A stretch of 64,000 nt of DNA from Ochromonas danica (lineage: Eukaryota; Sar; Chrysophyceae; Chromulinales; Chromulinaceae). Below the pieces are notes generated by a model. That model did not search any database. It was given only the letters and a program-made list of their open reading frames with translations, and was not told the origin of the DNA. The first letter of the stretch is position 1. Each line of letters begins with the position of its first letter. Where the stretch lies: positions 1 to 64,000 of the forward strand of contig VKHL01000106.1 in assembly GCA_015146655.1 (NCBI GenBank). Reading direction: 5' to 3'. Both the position numbers and the translations under genes were made by a program. Of this stretch, positions 1-9,311 are shown in pieces.

Positions 1-77
<77 letters not shown>
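1..77. repeat. (AC)n microsatellite
   Basis: About 76 bases of almost pure AC dinucleotide start the window and break up at 'catacacacc'. The repeat continues past the left edge, so its full length is unknown. It lies downstream of the splice donor of the minus-strand NDC1-like gene, so it most likely sits inside that gene's first intron. Confidence 0.97.
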
Positions 78-82
<5 letters not shown>

Positions 83-161
83 ACCAACAGCAATTAGTTG
101 TCAATCAGTCACTATTTTCACTTTCCTTGTTCAATCTAAACAATCAATACTCAACACTTAC

Positions 162-1024
162 CTTTCAGCAGCATTACGATTGAAATCTGAGGAGGTGGCC
201 ATGATTCGATTATTACGATCCACAATCGTCACAAGTGAGCGATCTTGACCTAATTCTTGCACCACATTAGTAGCTAATTCAACACCACTATAACCTCCAC
301 CCAATACTGTTACTCGTACAAATCCTCTCTTACTTCGTTTCAATGTTTGTAACTTATTGTTCAGTTTGTTGGCATCATTAACAGAATAGAAAGGTAAGCT
401 ATGTTCTTTAGCACCAGGAATAAGATCTAATCGAGGTTCATTGCCTGTAGCAAGTACTAAGTAATCATAATATAAACCAACTTTATGGTTCTTCCCAGTA
501 TCACTTGTTAGGTTACCATGTTGTTGTTGTAGTGGTGAGATAGTACAGAGGCGATGTTGGAAGTCAATCTCCTCTACACGTCCTTGTATAAAGTCAATCT
601 TAGACCCTGATAACAGATCCTTATAGAAAGGTGCTACTTCTACTGTAGATGCTGTACCACTGGCCAGTTCAAATAGAAGAGGAAGGAAAACAAAACGTTC
701 CTTGGGATCAATGAGGTAGATCTTTATCGAACAGTCTTCCTTTTGTAACGTATGACTCATCTTTAAAGCAGTATATAATCCACCAAATCCACCACCTACA
801 ATACAAATAGTTTTCTCTTCTTTTCTGTCTATCACTTCTTCAAGATGGGTATTGTCATTATTTTTTGTATTGAGTAGAGTTAGCTTAGTTGTAGTAGTTG
901 TAGTGTGAGCTTGTCTTTTCATCCAAGATGGTGTTGTGAGAAAAGAATGTATAATGGGGAGGTGGAGAAGCAATACAAGAGACAATAGCTGCTGTAAGAA
1001 GATGAGAGATGATATGCACTTCAT
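162..1024 (-). CDS. NDC1: Plastid type-II NAD(P)H dehydrogenase, NDC1-like (first exon only)
   Basis: Flavoprotein of the NDH-2 family. Plant NDC1 reduces plastid quinones, including the phylloquinone precursor and plastoquinone, with NAD(P)H. The exon encodes 287 residues from an ATG at 1024. Residues 1-27 form a signal peptide ending 'IIHSF', with Phe at the expected cleavage point, then a Thr-rich stretch, as in leaders for secondary red plastids. The FAD-binding Rossmann motif GGGFGGLY is at about 77-84, 'ERFVFLPLLFELASG' follows, and the second dinucleotide motif GGGYSGVEL is at 242-250. The frame stops at a splice donor (reverse-strand GTAAGT ending at 161), so the C-terminal half lies beyond the left edge. 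The order and wording of the motifs match plant NDC1 better than mitochondrial NDH-2. The start is divergent from PDX1. Confidence 0.86.
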
Positions 1025-1648
1025 GACTGACTGTGATGGTATGATATGATTTGGTATGATATGGTATGGTATGATATCACTAGAGAGAAGTCACTTGGGA
1101 TTGACTATGTTGTGTTCTATACTACTAGCAACAGCCTGTAATATACTTTTGTACTGTCTGACTTCACTGTTGTTCTTGAGTCTGCCACGCCAGCAAACCT
1201 TCTCACTTTGTCATGGCCTTGGTTGGCTATCTGACTGTCTCTCCTTGATGACGAAGTTAACTTATTATTGTGGTGCGTGGGAGTTTTTTCCTCTCCCTTG
1301 TCCTTGTCCTTGTCCTTGTCCGTCTATTCTTATATTTTGCACTGGTTCAAGAAGTCCTTGATTGGGGCCTCTCACCCTCACAAAGAAATGTTTGATGGTG
1401 TCTTCAAAGCATGGAAGGATGCTGTGGATGACTGGGAGTGGCAGGGCCAAGTTGGTTATTGTTGGGATGAGTGGGAAGAAGATATTCCCAGAGTGAGTTT
1501 GCAGTAATTGCACGCAGACAGCACAGAGCAGAGCGAACAGTTGAGAGGAGGGAGCACTACCGAGGAATTCCTTCTGACTCACAACCAAACAAGATTCTTT
1601 GTCCTCACCACACATTTTTCAACTCTTTTATTACACTAGAGAAGAAAG
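1025..1648. other. Divergent intergenic region between NDC1-like and PDX1
   Basis: The 624-bp spacer must hold both promoters. It contains a run of degenerate TATGATAT/GGTATGAT units at about 1034-1079, just upstream of the minus-strand gene, and four tandem CCTTGT hexamers at 1296-1319. Open frames on both strands here have no recognisable domain and odd composition; I treat them as chance. Confidence 0.6.
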
Positions 1649-2713
1649 ATGGATTATCATCCTGCTCATGGTGAAGGAAATTTCGTGGTGAAGGCTGGTC
1701 TTGCCAGAATGTTGAAAGGTGGTGTGATCATGGATGTCATGAATGTGGAACAAGCCAAGATCGCTGAAGCTGCTGGAGCTGTTGCTGTCATGGCTTTGGA
1801 AAGAATCCCTGCTGATATTCGTGTGCAAGGTGGTGTGGCTAGAATGAGTGACCCTCAGATGATCAAGGAGATCAAGGCTGCCGTCACCATTCCTGTCATG
1901 GCCAAGGTATCTACTAGCATGACCATTCTGCCACCCTTTACTCTTTACTAACCGCTGATCTTGATGTTAATTTGGTGTTGTGTTGTTGTCAACTCCTAGG
2001 CTCGCATTGGCCATTTCGTCGAAGCACAAATCCTTCAAGCCATTGAGATCGACTACATCGACGAGAGTGAAGTGCTTACCATGGCAGACGAGGAAAACCA
2101 CATTAACAAGCATGACTTCCAAGTTCCTTTCGTTTGTGGATGTAGAGATCTTGGAGAAGCTTTACGTCGTGTCACTGAAGGTGCTGCTATGCTTCGCACG
2201 AAGGGTGAGGCTGGTACAGGTAATGTTGTGGAAGCTGTTAGACACGCCAGAGCCGTACAAAGCGGAATCAAGAAGTTGCAAAACATGGACAAGAATGAGC
2301 TCTTTGTTGCAGCAAAGGAACTGCGTGCTCCTTATGACTTGGTGAAGTGGGTGGCCGAGCATGGCCGCTTGCCTGTGGTCAACTTCGCTGCTGGAGGTGT
2401 GGCTACCCCTGCTGATGCTGCTTTGATGATGCAGTTGGGTTTGGATGGCGTGTTTGTTGGTTCTGGCATCTTTAAATCAGCCAATCCAGCTAAGAGAGCC
2501 CGTGCTATTGTACAAGCTGTGGCTCATTTCCAGGATGCCAAGGTATTGGCTGAAGTCAGCTCTGATTTGGGTCCTGCCATGGTGGGAATTACTGATTTGG
2601 CCAATGATCCAGTGAATTTCCGCGATCGTGAGGGCGGAGAGAAGGCACCAAAGAAGTACACGGAAGCTCATATGCATGGCTCCAGTTGGAACTCTACCGA
2701 AACCAAATTTTAG
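1649..2713 (+). CDS. PDX1: Pyridoxal 5'-phosphate synthase lyase subunit PDX1/PdxS
   Basis: This subunit makes vitamin B6 (PLP) from ribose 5-phosphate and glyceraldehyde 3-phosphate, with ammonia from the PDX2 glutaminase, as a dodecamer in the cytosol. There are two exons, 1649-1906 and 2000-2713, with a 93-nt GT-AG intron. The joined product is 323 residues, close to the usual ~295-310. The catalytic residues are all present: Asp29 in 'VIMDVMN', Lys86 in 'IPVMAK' and Lys154 in '[11 protein letters not shown]'. Each is five positions after its bacterial counterpart (24, 81, 149). The intron falls directly after Lys86. No targeting leader is seen, which fits a cytosolic enzyme. PDX2 is not in this window. 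Conservation runs end to end, so the assignment is firm. Confidence 0.97.
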
Positions 2714-2941
2714 GCACTACATCTGATCCGAAACCCAATTGATAGCTAGCAGTAGACGAGTCCTGCATAGAGTTATTTTGCACCACCCCACATTCCCTAT
2801 TGTGATGTGCCTCAGCATAGTTACATTCGGAGTAATTTTTGCACTTTACTCCTTCTGTAATGATTAACAGCCCAAACAGTAATTATAATAATTCCCACAA
2901 TGCTTGCATCCAAATCGGAGCTGACTTTACCAATAGCTTAG

Positions 2942-3856
2942 CTTCACACACTTGCTGGCCACTATATATATATTTTTCGTGGAGTACCTCATATTGATAA
3001 ATCTAGACTTGAAAGTGTCTTGAACAACATCCCTGACCTATTTATTATAGATAAGATTCGCCATAATGGCTATATTGACAGAGAGGCTTGTGTAATGCCC
3101 AAGCAAGACCCTTGGAAGATCTACCTCAACCCTCTTCTCCTGCTCGAAATGCAAGATAAAGAGCGGGAAGGTAATGAACTAGTGAACATCCAAAATCAAC
3201 CTTACTCTATTGATTCTGTTGAACCCTTTACAGACGATCAACAACCAGTCAGAAGAAGGCATGATGCAATCATGTATGCTCGTCAAGTGGGAATGTTACT
3301 AGAAGAAGAAGGATCAACAGAAGGACAATCATCAGCGACAAGCGACATTCCTGTTTGTGTTAAACATGTTCTTATGCTTGCTATCCTTCTCGTACATGAA
3401 GCATGTCATTTGCTCAACTTCCATCTCAGCAGCAACTTCTCAAATAGAGATAACAGCAACTTCTTGACATCTCAAAGATACTTTCCTGTAGAGAATGGTC
3501 TGATCAAAAGAACTTTTGACGACTTTGGACATATGGTGGAAAAGGTTGTATTTGGATACGTTATCCAACATACTTTCGACTCCCTTCTCCCATCGCGTTT
3601 TGCCATTGACGAGATTGTTGGCATGTTTGGTCAATATGACATAGTTGGAATAGCATTGCAACCAAATCCTTCTCTTTTAGGATTAATTACTAACCTACTG
3701 GATAATGCAGGAATGGGCATTACGATCAATAATGAAATGTTCCCCTCGATGTTGCAAGTAATGTTGCGATCGAGCCTGGGTAAGCAAACAATAGAGAAAA
3801 AGGAAAAGAATGGGCCACTCTTCGTTTCAACCAGTGCTATTCGTTCAAAAAGTTAG
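2942..3856 (+). CDS. HExxH-containing protein, possible zinc metallopeptidase (5' end unresolved)
   Basis: I do not recognise the family. The frame is open from 2942, just after a TAG that could also be a splice acceptor, to the stop at 3854-3856. There is no in-frame ATG before 3095, so either an upstream exon is missing from view, or the protein starts at that Met, or this is a 5'-truncated copy. A His-Glu-Ala-Cys-His motif at 3395-3409 follows a hydrophobic helix ('HVLMLAILLV'), as in gluzincin active sites. About 40 residues later comes 'FGHMVEKVVFG', where a Glu could be the third ligand. The region between is polar and poorly conserved in style. Activity is an inference from one motif. 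Confidence 0.5.
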   Translation, partial: LHTLAGHYIYIFRGVPHIDKSRLESVLNNIPDLFIIDKIRHNGYIDREACVMPKQDPWKIYLNPLLLLEMQDKEREGNELVNIQNQPYSIDSVEPFTDDQQPVRRRHDAIMYARQVGMLLEEEGSTEGQSSATSDIPVCVKHVLMLAILLVHEACHLLNFHLSSNFSNRDNSNFLTSQRYFPVENGLIKRTFDDFGHMVEKVVFGYVIQHTFDSLLPSRFAIDEIVGMFGQYDIVGIALQPNPSLLGLITNLLDNAGMGITINNEMFPSMLQVMLRSSLGKQTIEKKEKNGPLFVSTSAIRSKS

Positions 3857-4119
3857 CGAAGACTTGCGAAGAGGAGACAGGACAAGCAGCTATGACCTTT
3901 TTAGGCTCTCGGGTAGAGTGTAAATAATGCAATTCGTGCATACTGTACTCGTTGTTGCAGTTGTAGTTACACTAGACTATGTAACACTTCCAAACATAAC
4001 CCACAAAGTGGCAAAGCAGCATTCATTGTGGGCATCAACGCTCCAATAATCAAACGGAAGATCTGCTCCAAAGGCGATAGAGATCACTAAGTTGGTGAGG
4101 AAGTGCAGACCATTCTCTA

Positions 4120-4755
4120 GAGCTGAGAGCTCTGCAAACAGTCGGCTTCATCCACCAACTCGGGACATTCACAGCCCAGGTTATTGAAGTAGCTCATCAC
4201 CTGATCTCGGGAACCATCTTCGGTCAGCAAAATGATGTCCGAGTGTGGGCGAAGGCGCACACAAAGTTGACGATATCATAAGCTATCATCGTATTCAGAC
4301 CGTTCGAGATGCAGTCCATCAGCTGTATGGGACGAGGAGACATCATCATCTCTCCGATCGTCACTCTCCGCTTCTGCCCACCTGAGATACCTCGGATCAT
4401 CGCATTTCCCAAAGAAGTGCCCTTGCAGCCCTTGAGACTCAGCACAGCGATCGTGTTCTGCACCATCGCATATGCCGCATCGTCCTTCCTCAGGATCTCC
4501 GCAGCTGCCTCATCACGAACCACACCATAACATTATCATGCGAACTTGAATGTCTCGTCCACAGAGAGGATGGTTTCATGGGTATCTTCTTGATCGATAT
4601 AGCTACAGTTGTAGTCGGTCACTTTCCACTATGCACACTATGGGAACAAACATTCCACTAAGGACACTGTCTCCTTCGAAATAGACCTCTCCAGCAAGAA
4701 ATACAGCAAGACTACCGCCTTCAGCCAGACTAAAGAAGAGGAAGGAACCCGAGCG
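4120..4755 (-). pseudogene. Decayed ABCG/PDR-type ABC transporter fragment
   Basis: The reverse strand encodes pieces of the first nucleotide-binding domain of a pleiotropic-drug-resistance ABC transporter, in order. They are 'AGEVYFEGDSVLSG' near the high end, a 'DQEDTHETILSVDETFKF' block, the ABC signature 'RGISGGQKRRVTIGEMM', then 'IQLMDCISNGLNT' where functional genes have LMDE and GLD, and finally 'MSYFNNLGCECPELVDEAD'. Two adjacent stop codons (TGA TAA) follow the second block, and the last block is in a different frame. Walker B Glu is replaced by Cys. There is no membrane domain and no Walker A in view. This is a host transporter relic and cannot make a transporter. Confidence 0.85.
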
Positions 4756-4986
4756 ATTGACATATCTCAATCAGATTGAGCGAGTCACAATCAATCATAC
4801 GCAGTCGTTGTTCGATGTTATTATCCAAAATCCCTCAAGATTTTCTATCAAATACAACCTCATCATGATGAAGTGTTGACAAACAGCGGAAGAGAGATAA
4901 GGAATTTCATAAATGAAAATCAACCGTTGGAAGAGGAAAATCAACACAAGAATGAGAGACAACAATAGAAAAGGAATAGAAAAGGA

Positions 4987-6234
4987 ATGAATTCTTGGAG
5001 TGATATACAAGAAGAGGGGTTTATAAAATGTTTAAGAGAGATCGAAAAATCTTATCTTCATCTACCCAAACATTTACGTATTCGTACAGAGAAATGGGTA
5101 GAGAAATTAGTCAATACAGGATCTAACCTTACCTGGAGAAAACAACGTAATGCCTATGCGCGTCTGTTATTAAACCATGTGATGACCAAATCCTTTGCTG
5201 AACCTTTCCATACCTTACCACCTGATGGACCATTGCCTTCTTTCCCAGCACATGTCAAAGCATATGGTAAAGACATGTTAGGACCACATGAAAGTAAATT
5301 TTGGAGGGATTTATATGATCGTGTACAAGATATCTCCAAGGAAAATCCTTCTTATCGAGAAGGTAATAATGACTCTAGTCTGACTATATCGAAGGAGTCA
5401 ATGGTTAACAAAGAGATTCGTCAACTAAACCTTCTCATACGAGATCAAGCACAACGTATTACACTATTAGAACAACAACTCAAGGATGAACGAGTTAAAC
5501 ATGAGTTAGAGATACAAAGAATCCATCTGTCTTATAAAGTGGATCTAAGTCGAATCAATACTATTCGACAGGGTAGTGTTGGTGTGGGGCAGGAGGGGAA
5601 GGAGAACGAGATGATGATGATGCTGGCAGGTAGACCTGGTCTGAATCCCTCTGCCACCTCCTCTACTGCCACTACTGGCTATTTCACAGCTCCGACAAAC
5701 CCCTCTCTTCCACAGCCTCAGCCTTCTCAAAGTCCCATGACCAGGGACAAGCTCAATGATAGTCGTCATCGCTATTTGGATAACAGTCGACTATTTGATA
5801 GTTTTGGTGGACCTCCTATACGACCGCCTCCTCCTGATCCATTTCCTTCTTTCTCCAAAGAAGAGCGGACAAGTAATATCAATATCCCTATGGCTACTAG
5901 TTTTAGCGATCTTCTCTCTGGAGTAGCAGTAGACGGGCATGCTACTCGGTCAGTGGAGAATGACAACAACACAAGACAATCACTACAGAACTTTCAACCA
6001 TCACTGGACTTAACCAACTACCACTCTACAGTGGATCTACTTCCTAAGCCACGGATATCAACTGACTCTTTGTCTATGGCAAGTCAAGGAAATGATCATC
6101 CCACCATGGCAGTGACAGTCACAGGCAAGGAGTCTCTCTCTGCCTCCTCTGCAACTGTTGACGAGGATTTCCTCCAATATATTGACCAATTTCAAAATGA
6201 GCTGCGTCAATTTAAATTGGAAGATCCTGTTTAA
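4987..6234 (+). CDS. DUF4485-domain coiled-coil protein (CEP112-like N-terminus)
   Basis: Single-exon gene for 415 residues. Residues about 8-95 carry the DUF4485 pattern: a hydrophobic helix, 'TEKWVEKLVN', 'WRKQRNAYARLLLNHV' and then 'PFHTLPPDGPLPSFP'. In animals this domain opens the centrosomal protein CEP112. Residues about 135-190 form a charged helix with heptad character ('LLIRDQAQRITLLEQQL'), likely a coiled coil. The rest is rich in Pro, Ser, Thr and Asn and is probably disordered, with an acidic, hydrophobic end ('FLQYIDQFQNELRQFK'). A centrosome or basal-body role is inferred from the domain only. It converges on the pterin dehydratase gene across an AT-rich spacer. Confidence 0.75.
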   Translation: MNSWSDIQEEGFIKCLREIEKSYLHLPKHLRIRTEKWVEKLVNTGSNLTWRKQRNAYARLLLNHVMTKSFAEPFHTLPPDGPLPSFPAHVKAYGKDMLGPHESKFWRDLYDRVQDISKENPSYREGNNDSSLTISKESMVNKEIRQLNLLIRDQAQRITLLEQQLKDERVKHELEIQRIHLSYKVDLSRINTIRQGSVGVGQEGKENEMMMMLAGRPGLNPSATSSTATTGYFTAPTNPSLPQPQPSQSPMTRDKLNDSRHRYLDNSRLFDSFGGPPIRPPPPDPFPSFSKEERTSNINIPMATSFSDLLSGVAVDGHATRSVENDNNTRQSLQNFQPSLDLTNYHSTVDLLPKPRISTDSLSMASQGNDHPTMAVTVTGKESLSASSATVDEDFLQYIDQFQNELRQFKLEDPV

Positions 6235-6344
6235 CAAGAGTATTTACAAAAGGACTGATAGACGACTAATTAATTAATTTTATTAAATATAATTTAATTA
6301 AATATGAATTAATTCGTCAATATGACTAATAGTGAGATTCTTCA

Positions 6345-6773
6345 TCATGCCTTGCTGTTATATTTCGCATACTCTTGATCCATGATACCTGCTAACTCTA
6401 GATCCAATCCAGAGAGTCCACCACAGTCATGTGTAGAGAGTGTGACTTGCAGTTGGTTGTAGACATTGAACCACTCAGGATGATGTTGAAGACGTTCAGC
6501 ATGCGTTGCGATTTCAGTCATGAAAGAGAAGGCTTCTTTGAAGTCTTTGAAAAAGAAGACCCTATGAATAGCATCTCTGTTCTCCACTAGCTTCCATCCA
6601 TTATTCAACTTGCCTTGCAAATGATGTTTACGTTCAAAGGAATCAAGCAATCTTGCTGAAGAAAGAGAAGCTTGAGTAAGTCTAGAAAACGCTTTCGTTC
6701 TAAATGTCTGAAAGCTCAATGATGAGGAGAGAAGGAGCATGACTATGACAAAGAAGAAGAGCAGCTGCATCAT
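6345..6773 (-). CDS. Pterin-4a-carbinolamine dehydratase, plastid/ER-targeted
   Basis: The enzyme dehydrates 4a-hydroxytetrahydropterin so that the cofactor can be recycled after aromatic amino-acid hydroxylation; some plastid forms support molybdopterin or pterin metabolism. The first in-frame ATG is at 6773, giving 142 residues. The upstream extension of the frame has no ATG. Residues 1-20 are a strong signal peptide ending 'SSLSF', then 'QTFRTKAF': Phe at the cleavage point again suggests a plastid leader. The mature part has the full family signature: 'GWKLVENRDAIHRVFFFKDF', 'AFSFMTEIATHAERLQHHPE', 'WFNVYNQ', 'LSTHDCGGLSGLDLELA'. The catalytic His pair and the His of 'THD' are present. 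The length of the catalytic part (~95 residues) is normal. Confidence 0.93.
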   Translation of the reverse strand: MMQLLFFFVIVMLLLSSSLSFQTFRTKAFSRLTQASLSSARLLDSFERKHHLQGKLNNGWKLVENRDAIHRVFFFKDFKEAFSFMTEIATHAERLQHHPEWFNVYNQLQVTLSTHDCGGLSGLDLELAGIMDQEYAKYNSKA

Positions 6774-7276
6774 GGCTTTGTTTGTCTTCTTCTTGCCCTT
6801 GTGTTGGGTGAGGTGGCAGAGTTCAGACTGCCAGAAAGCCAAATCTTGCAACCACTACAATATCCAAAATCCCTTACAAATCACCCACTCACTCTCTGAG
6901 CTAGTCTACCTATTATTTGAAAATTGCACATGATCAAATACAGCATGCTAAAAAGAGTAATAAGAGTATTTGGTGGTCCTTCCCACGTCTCCTCCTCCTC
7001 CTCCTGTGCGCATCGATCAGCAACGCTGTGATTTGCTGAGCGCCGAGGCATTGTCTGCACCTGTGAAGGTGGATCAGTTGCCCTTTGATCCTCTGGTGTT
7101 CTCTTTCAAGACATGATAAGCGCCACCAAGTTCCCTGGGGACTTTTAACTGAACATGTAATTATTTACAGAACGCCTTTTTCCCACTTCTTTAGGCCATC
7201 AAGTGGAAAGGGAGTGATGATCTTAGTTTTGGCAATCCAACGGGGAAAACCATTCTTATAGTAACTAGCCACCATC
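6774..7276. other. Intergenic, with an unexplained 50-codon open stretch
   Basis: No complete gene is seen. On the plus strand 6964-7116 is open and codes for a Pro run followed by 'VRIDQQRCDLLSAEALSAP' and 'VKVDQLPFDPLVFSFKT', then a stop. Its higher GC content and codon-like periodicity differ from the flanks. It has no ATG and may be the last exon or relic of a lost gene. Its other end is not visible upstream. Confidence 0.35.
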
Positions 7277-9008
7277 TTAAAAGATGAAAATTTCACCATC
7301 CTGCCATCCCTTACATGTCGAAGCTTTGTGCCATCCGAGTGAGTTTGGTTTGTATTCGAACTCAAACATATCTTCATCAGGTGAACCAATTTGACCTTTT
7401 CTCAAACATGATGGCCATCTCACATCTTCACTGCGCAGTAGAGAAACAATATCTGCTTCGCTTGCTCTGAGCAAATCAAACTTCACACTCCTCAGTCTAG
7501 AAAGATGCTGTGCAGCACACAAAATGCTCTGACATCCGACACCAGAGACTTCCAACACCTCCAACAATGGACACCTTCTAATCACATCACATATCGTCTC
7601 CTCGCTGTATTCGAAAATGTCAGCACCAGCAAAGTAGGAAAATTCAGTCAAGTTCTGTCCGTGTTCTGCTATAGACGACAGACAGTTTTCACTCCTTTTC
7701 AAGTCGTATCTATCGAGCACGTTCAATATCTTCAAACGAGGAAAATTCGTGACAAAGTCTATTAAAATGTCTTCAGGGATTTGGCCTTCTAAAGAAGTCA
7801 GGACTGGTCCTAATTTGCTCTTTATTATTTATTACACTCCATTCACTATCCGCCAGCTCGACATCTTCGTTTATTACGGATAGTCCCACATGAGTGCACG
7901 GCCTTCTTTGTAATGCAAGGAACAAACACTCGATACTATCCTTCATATTGACTGGTTGATCAAGAATACTCAGACACATTCTGTTCTTATCTTCATCCAC
8001 ATCAATCATACACACTTCTCGAAGATTAAAGTACTTGAGGTTGGGACACAGATGATAGATCAAGGATCGCTTAATAATTTCATCTGAATTAAGCTCCTCC
8101 ACATCGCATGACAACCTCTCCAACTTCGGACAAGATCTGCCTATAGATAGAAAACTCTCGCTCAAAGAGATGTCTTCTTCCCCAAAACAATTGGCTTTTA
8201 AAGTTTCCAGAAACATTCCCGCTGAAGACAGATATTGAAACAAGGAAGGGAGGATGGTGCGGTTAACACTTCTAACCATCATGTTAATATCTAATGCTCG
8301 CAAAGCATGTTTTGACTTGATAAGATTCCCTAACAAATGAGCTAATCCAGGATTATCGTTAGACCAGTCACGCACTGCAAGTTCTTTCAAACTTTTGTCA
8401 TGCTTGGACAACAAAGTACCCACTTTATCAATCAATATGTTATCGTTCTGATGAAAGAAGACCCCCAATTTCACTAATTGATTGTCTTGTAAATGCTTAT
8501 TCAATGCCGCGTACAGAATATTGCTCCACTTTACACATCCCTCGTGATTATGGCCCGATTGGACCTCATTCACTCCTTCCAGATGACTACAGTGACTCAA
8601 AAAACATGACAAAGAAGACTCCAATCTAGAATCATCCCGTGATGCCGTTTGTTTATTCTCTTTTAATATCAATATAGAGCGTAGAGCAGGACAGAAGGTC
8701 ACAGGGTCACAATAGTGAAGAAGATCTTCTAATACAGACAGTCGCATAGGAAATTTATCCCTCACTAATACTTTACGACTGCCTAGCCATTTATAGTAGT
8801 TGACCAGTTTCTTATTGCGAGTATGGATATATTCTGTTTTCATCAAGCAACAAGCCTCTGTCATCAACAAGGAAGATACCGAAGACAACCATTCTTCTCG
8901 ATCCTTACTACTCAGACAAGCAATGTCCAAGATTGAAAGATCTGACCAAATCAGCCACTCAGAATAAACATAATGAAGAATATCTCTTGGAAGATAATGC
9001 CAGATCAT
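7277..9008 (-). CDS. F-box/leucine-rich-repeat-like protein
   Basis: The start is the ATG at 9008, because the longer frame begins only with GTG. The N-terminus 'WHYLPRDILHYVYSEWLIW' resembles an F-box helix (LPxDIL). The rest has irregular leucine-rich segments such as 'SCPKLERLSCDVEEL', 'CPNLKYFNLREV' and 'RCPLLEVLEVSGVG', in the style of F-box/LRR (AMN1-like) substrate receptors of SCF ubiquitin ligases. The frame closes near 7773 and resumes one base out. A GT-AG intron of 49 nt, donor GTGTAA after 'DSEW' and acceptor CTTCTTTAG, would join the halves as 'EWKGQIPEDILIDF'; a 28-nt alternative also keeps frame. A true frameshift is the other possibility. The 3' end is uncertain, since another open frame runs on to 7165. 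Confidence 0.6.
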
Positions 9009-9311
9009 TTTGGGATTGGCTTGATTGCCACTCACACTTCACTTTCATAGGGCATCCAGATATTATTGTTTGCGTGTGATAAAGGTGACTCAGTGATATT
9101 GCAGTTTGCGTGGGGAGGCCCTCTCAGCAGCAGAGAGCAGTCCTTGATAACAATTTGATCAGATCTCCCTGGCTTCGATTGGTTTGCTCTACCTTGAGAG
9201 CTTGTCCAACCAAGTTTGAAGTCAGTCAAGTAGTAGTAGATTCTTCCACTCTACTAAAATCCGTCATCCTTATTTTCGAATACTTTCCTTTCCTTTATAA
9301 AAAACACAATT
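9009..9311. other. Divergent promoter region
   Basis: About 300 bp between the starts of the minus-strand F-box-like gene and the plus-strand PX gene. Nothing coding is convincing. The last 60 bp before the PX start are AT-rich. Confidence 0.5.

Noticed and set aside
1265-1615. 116-codon minus-strand frame and overlapping plus-strand frames upstream of PDX1
   Set aside because: Composition comes from the CCTTGT hexamer array; no domain, and frames overlap on both strands.
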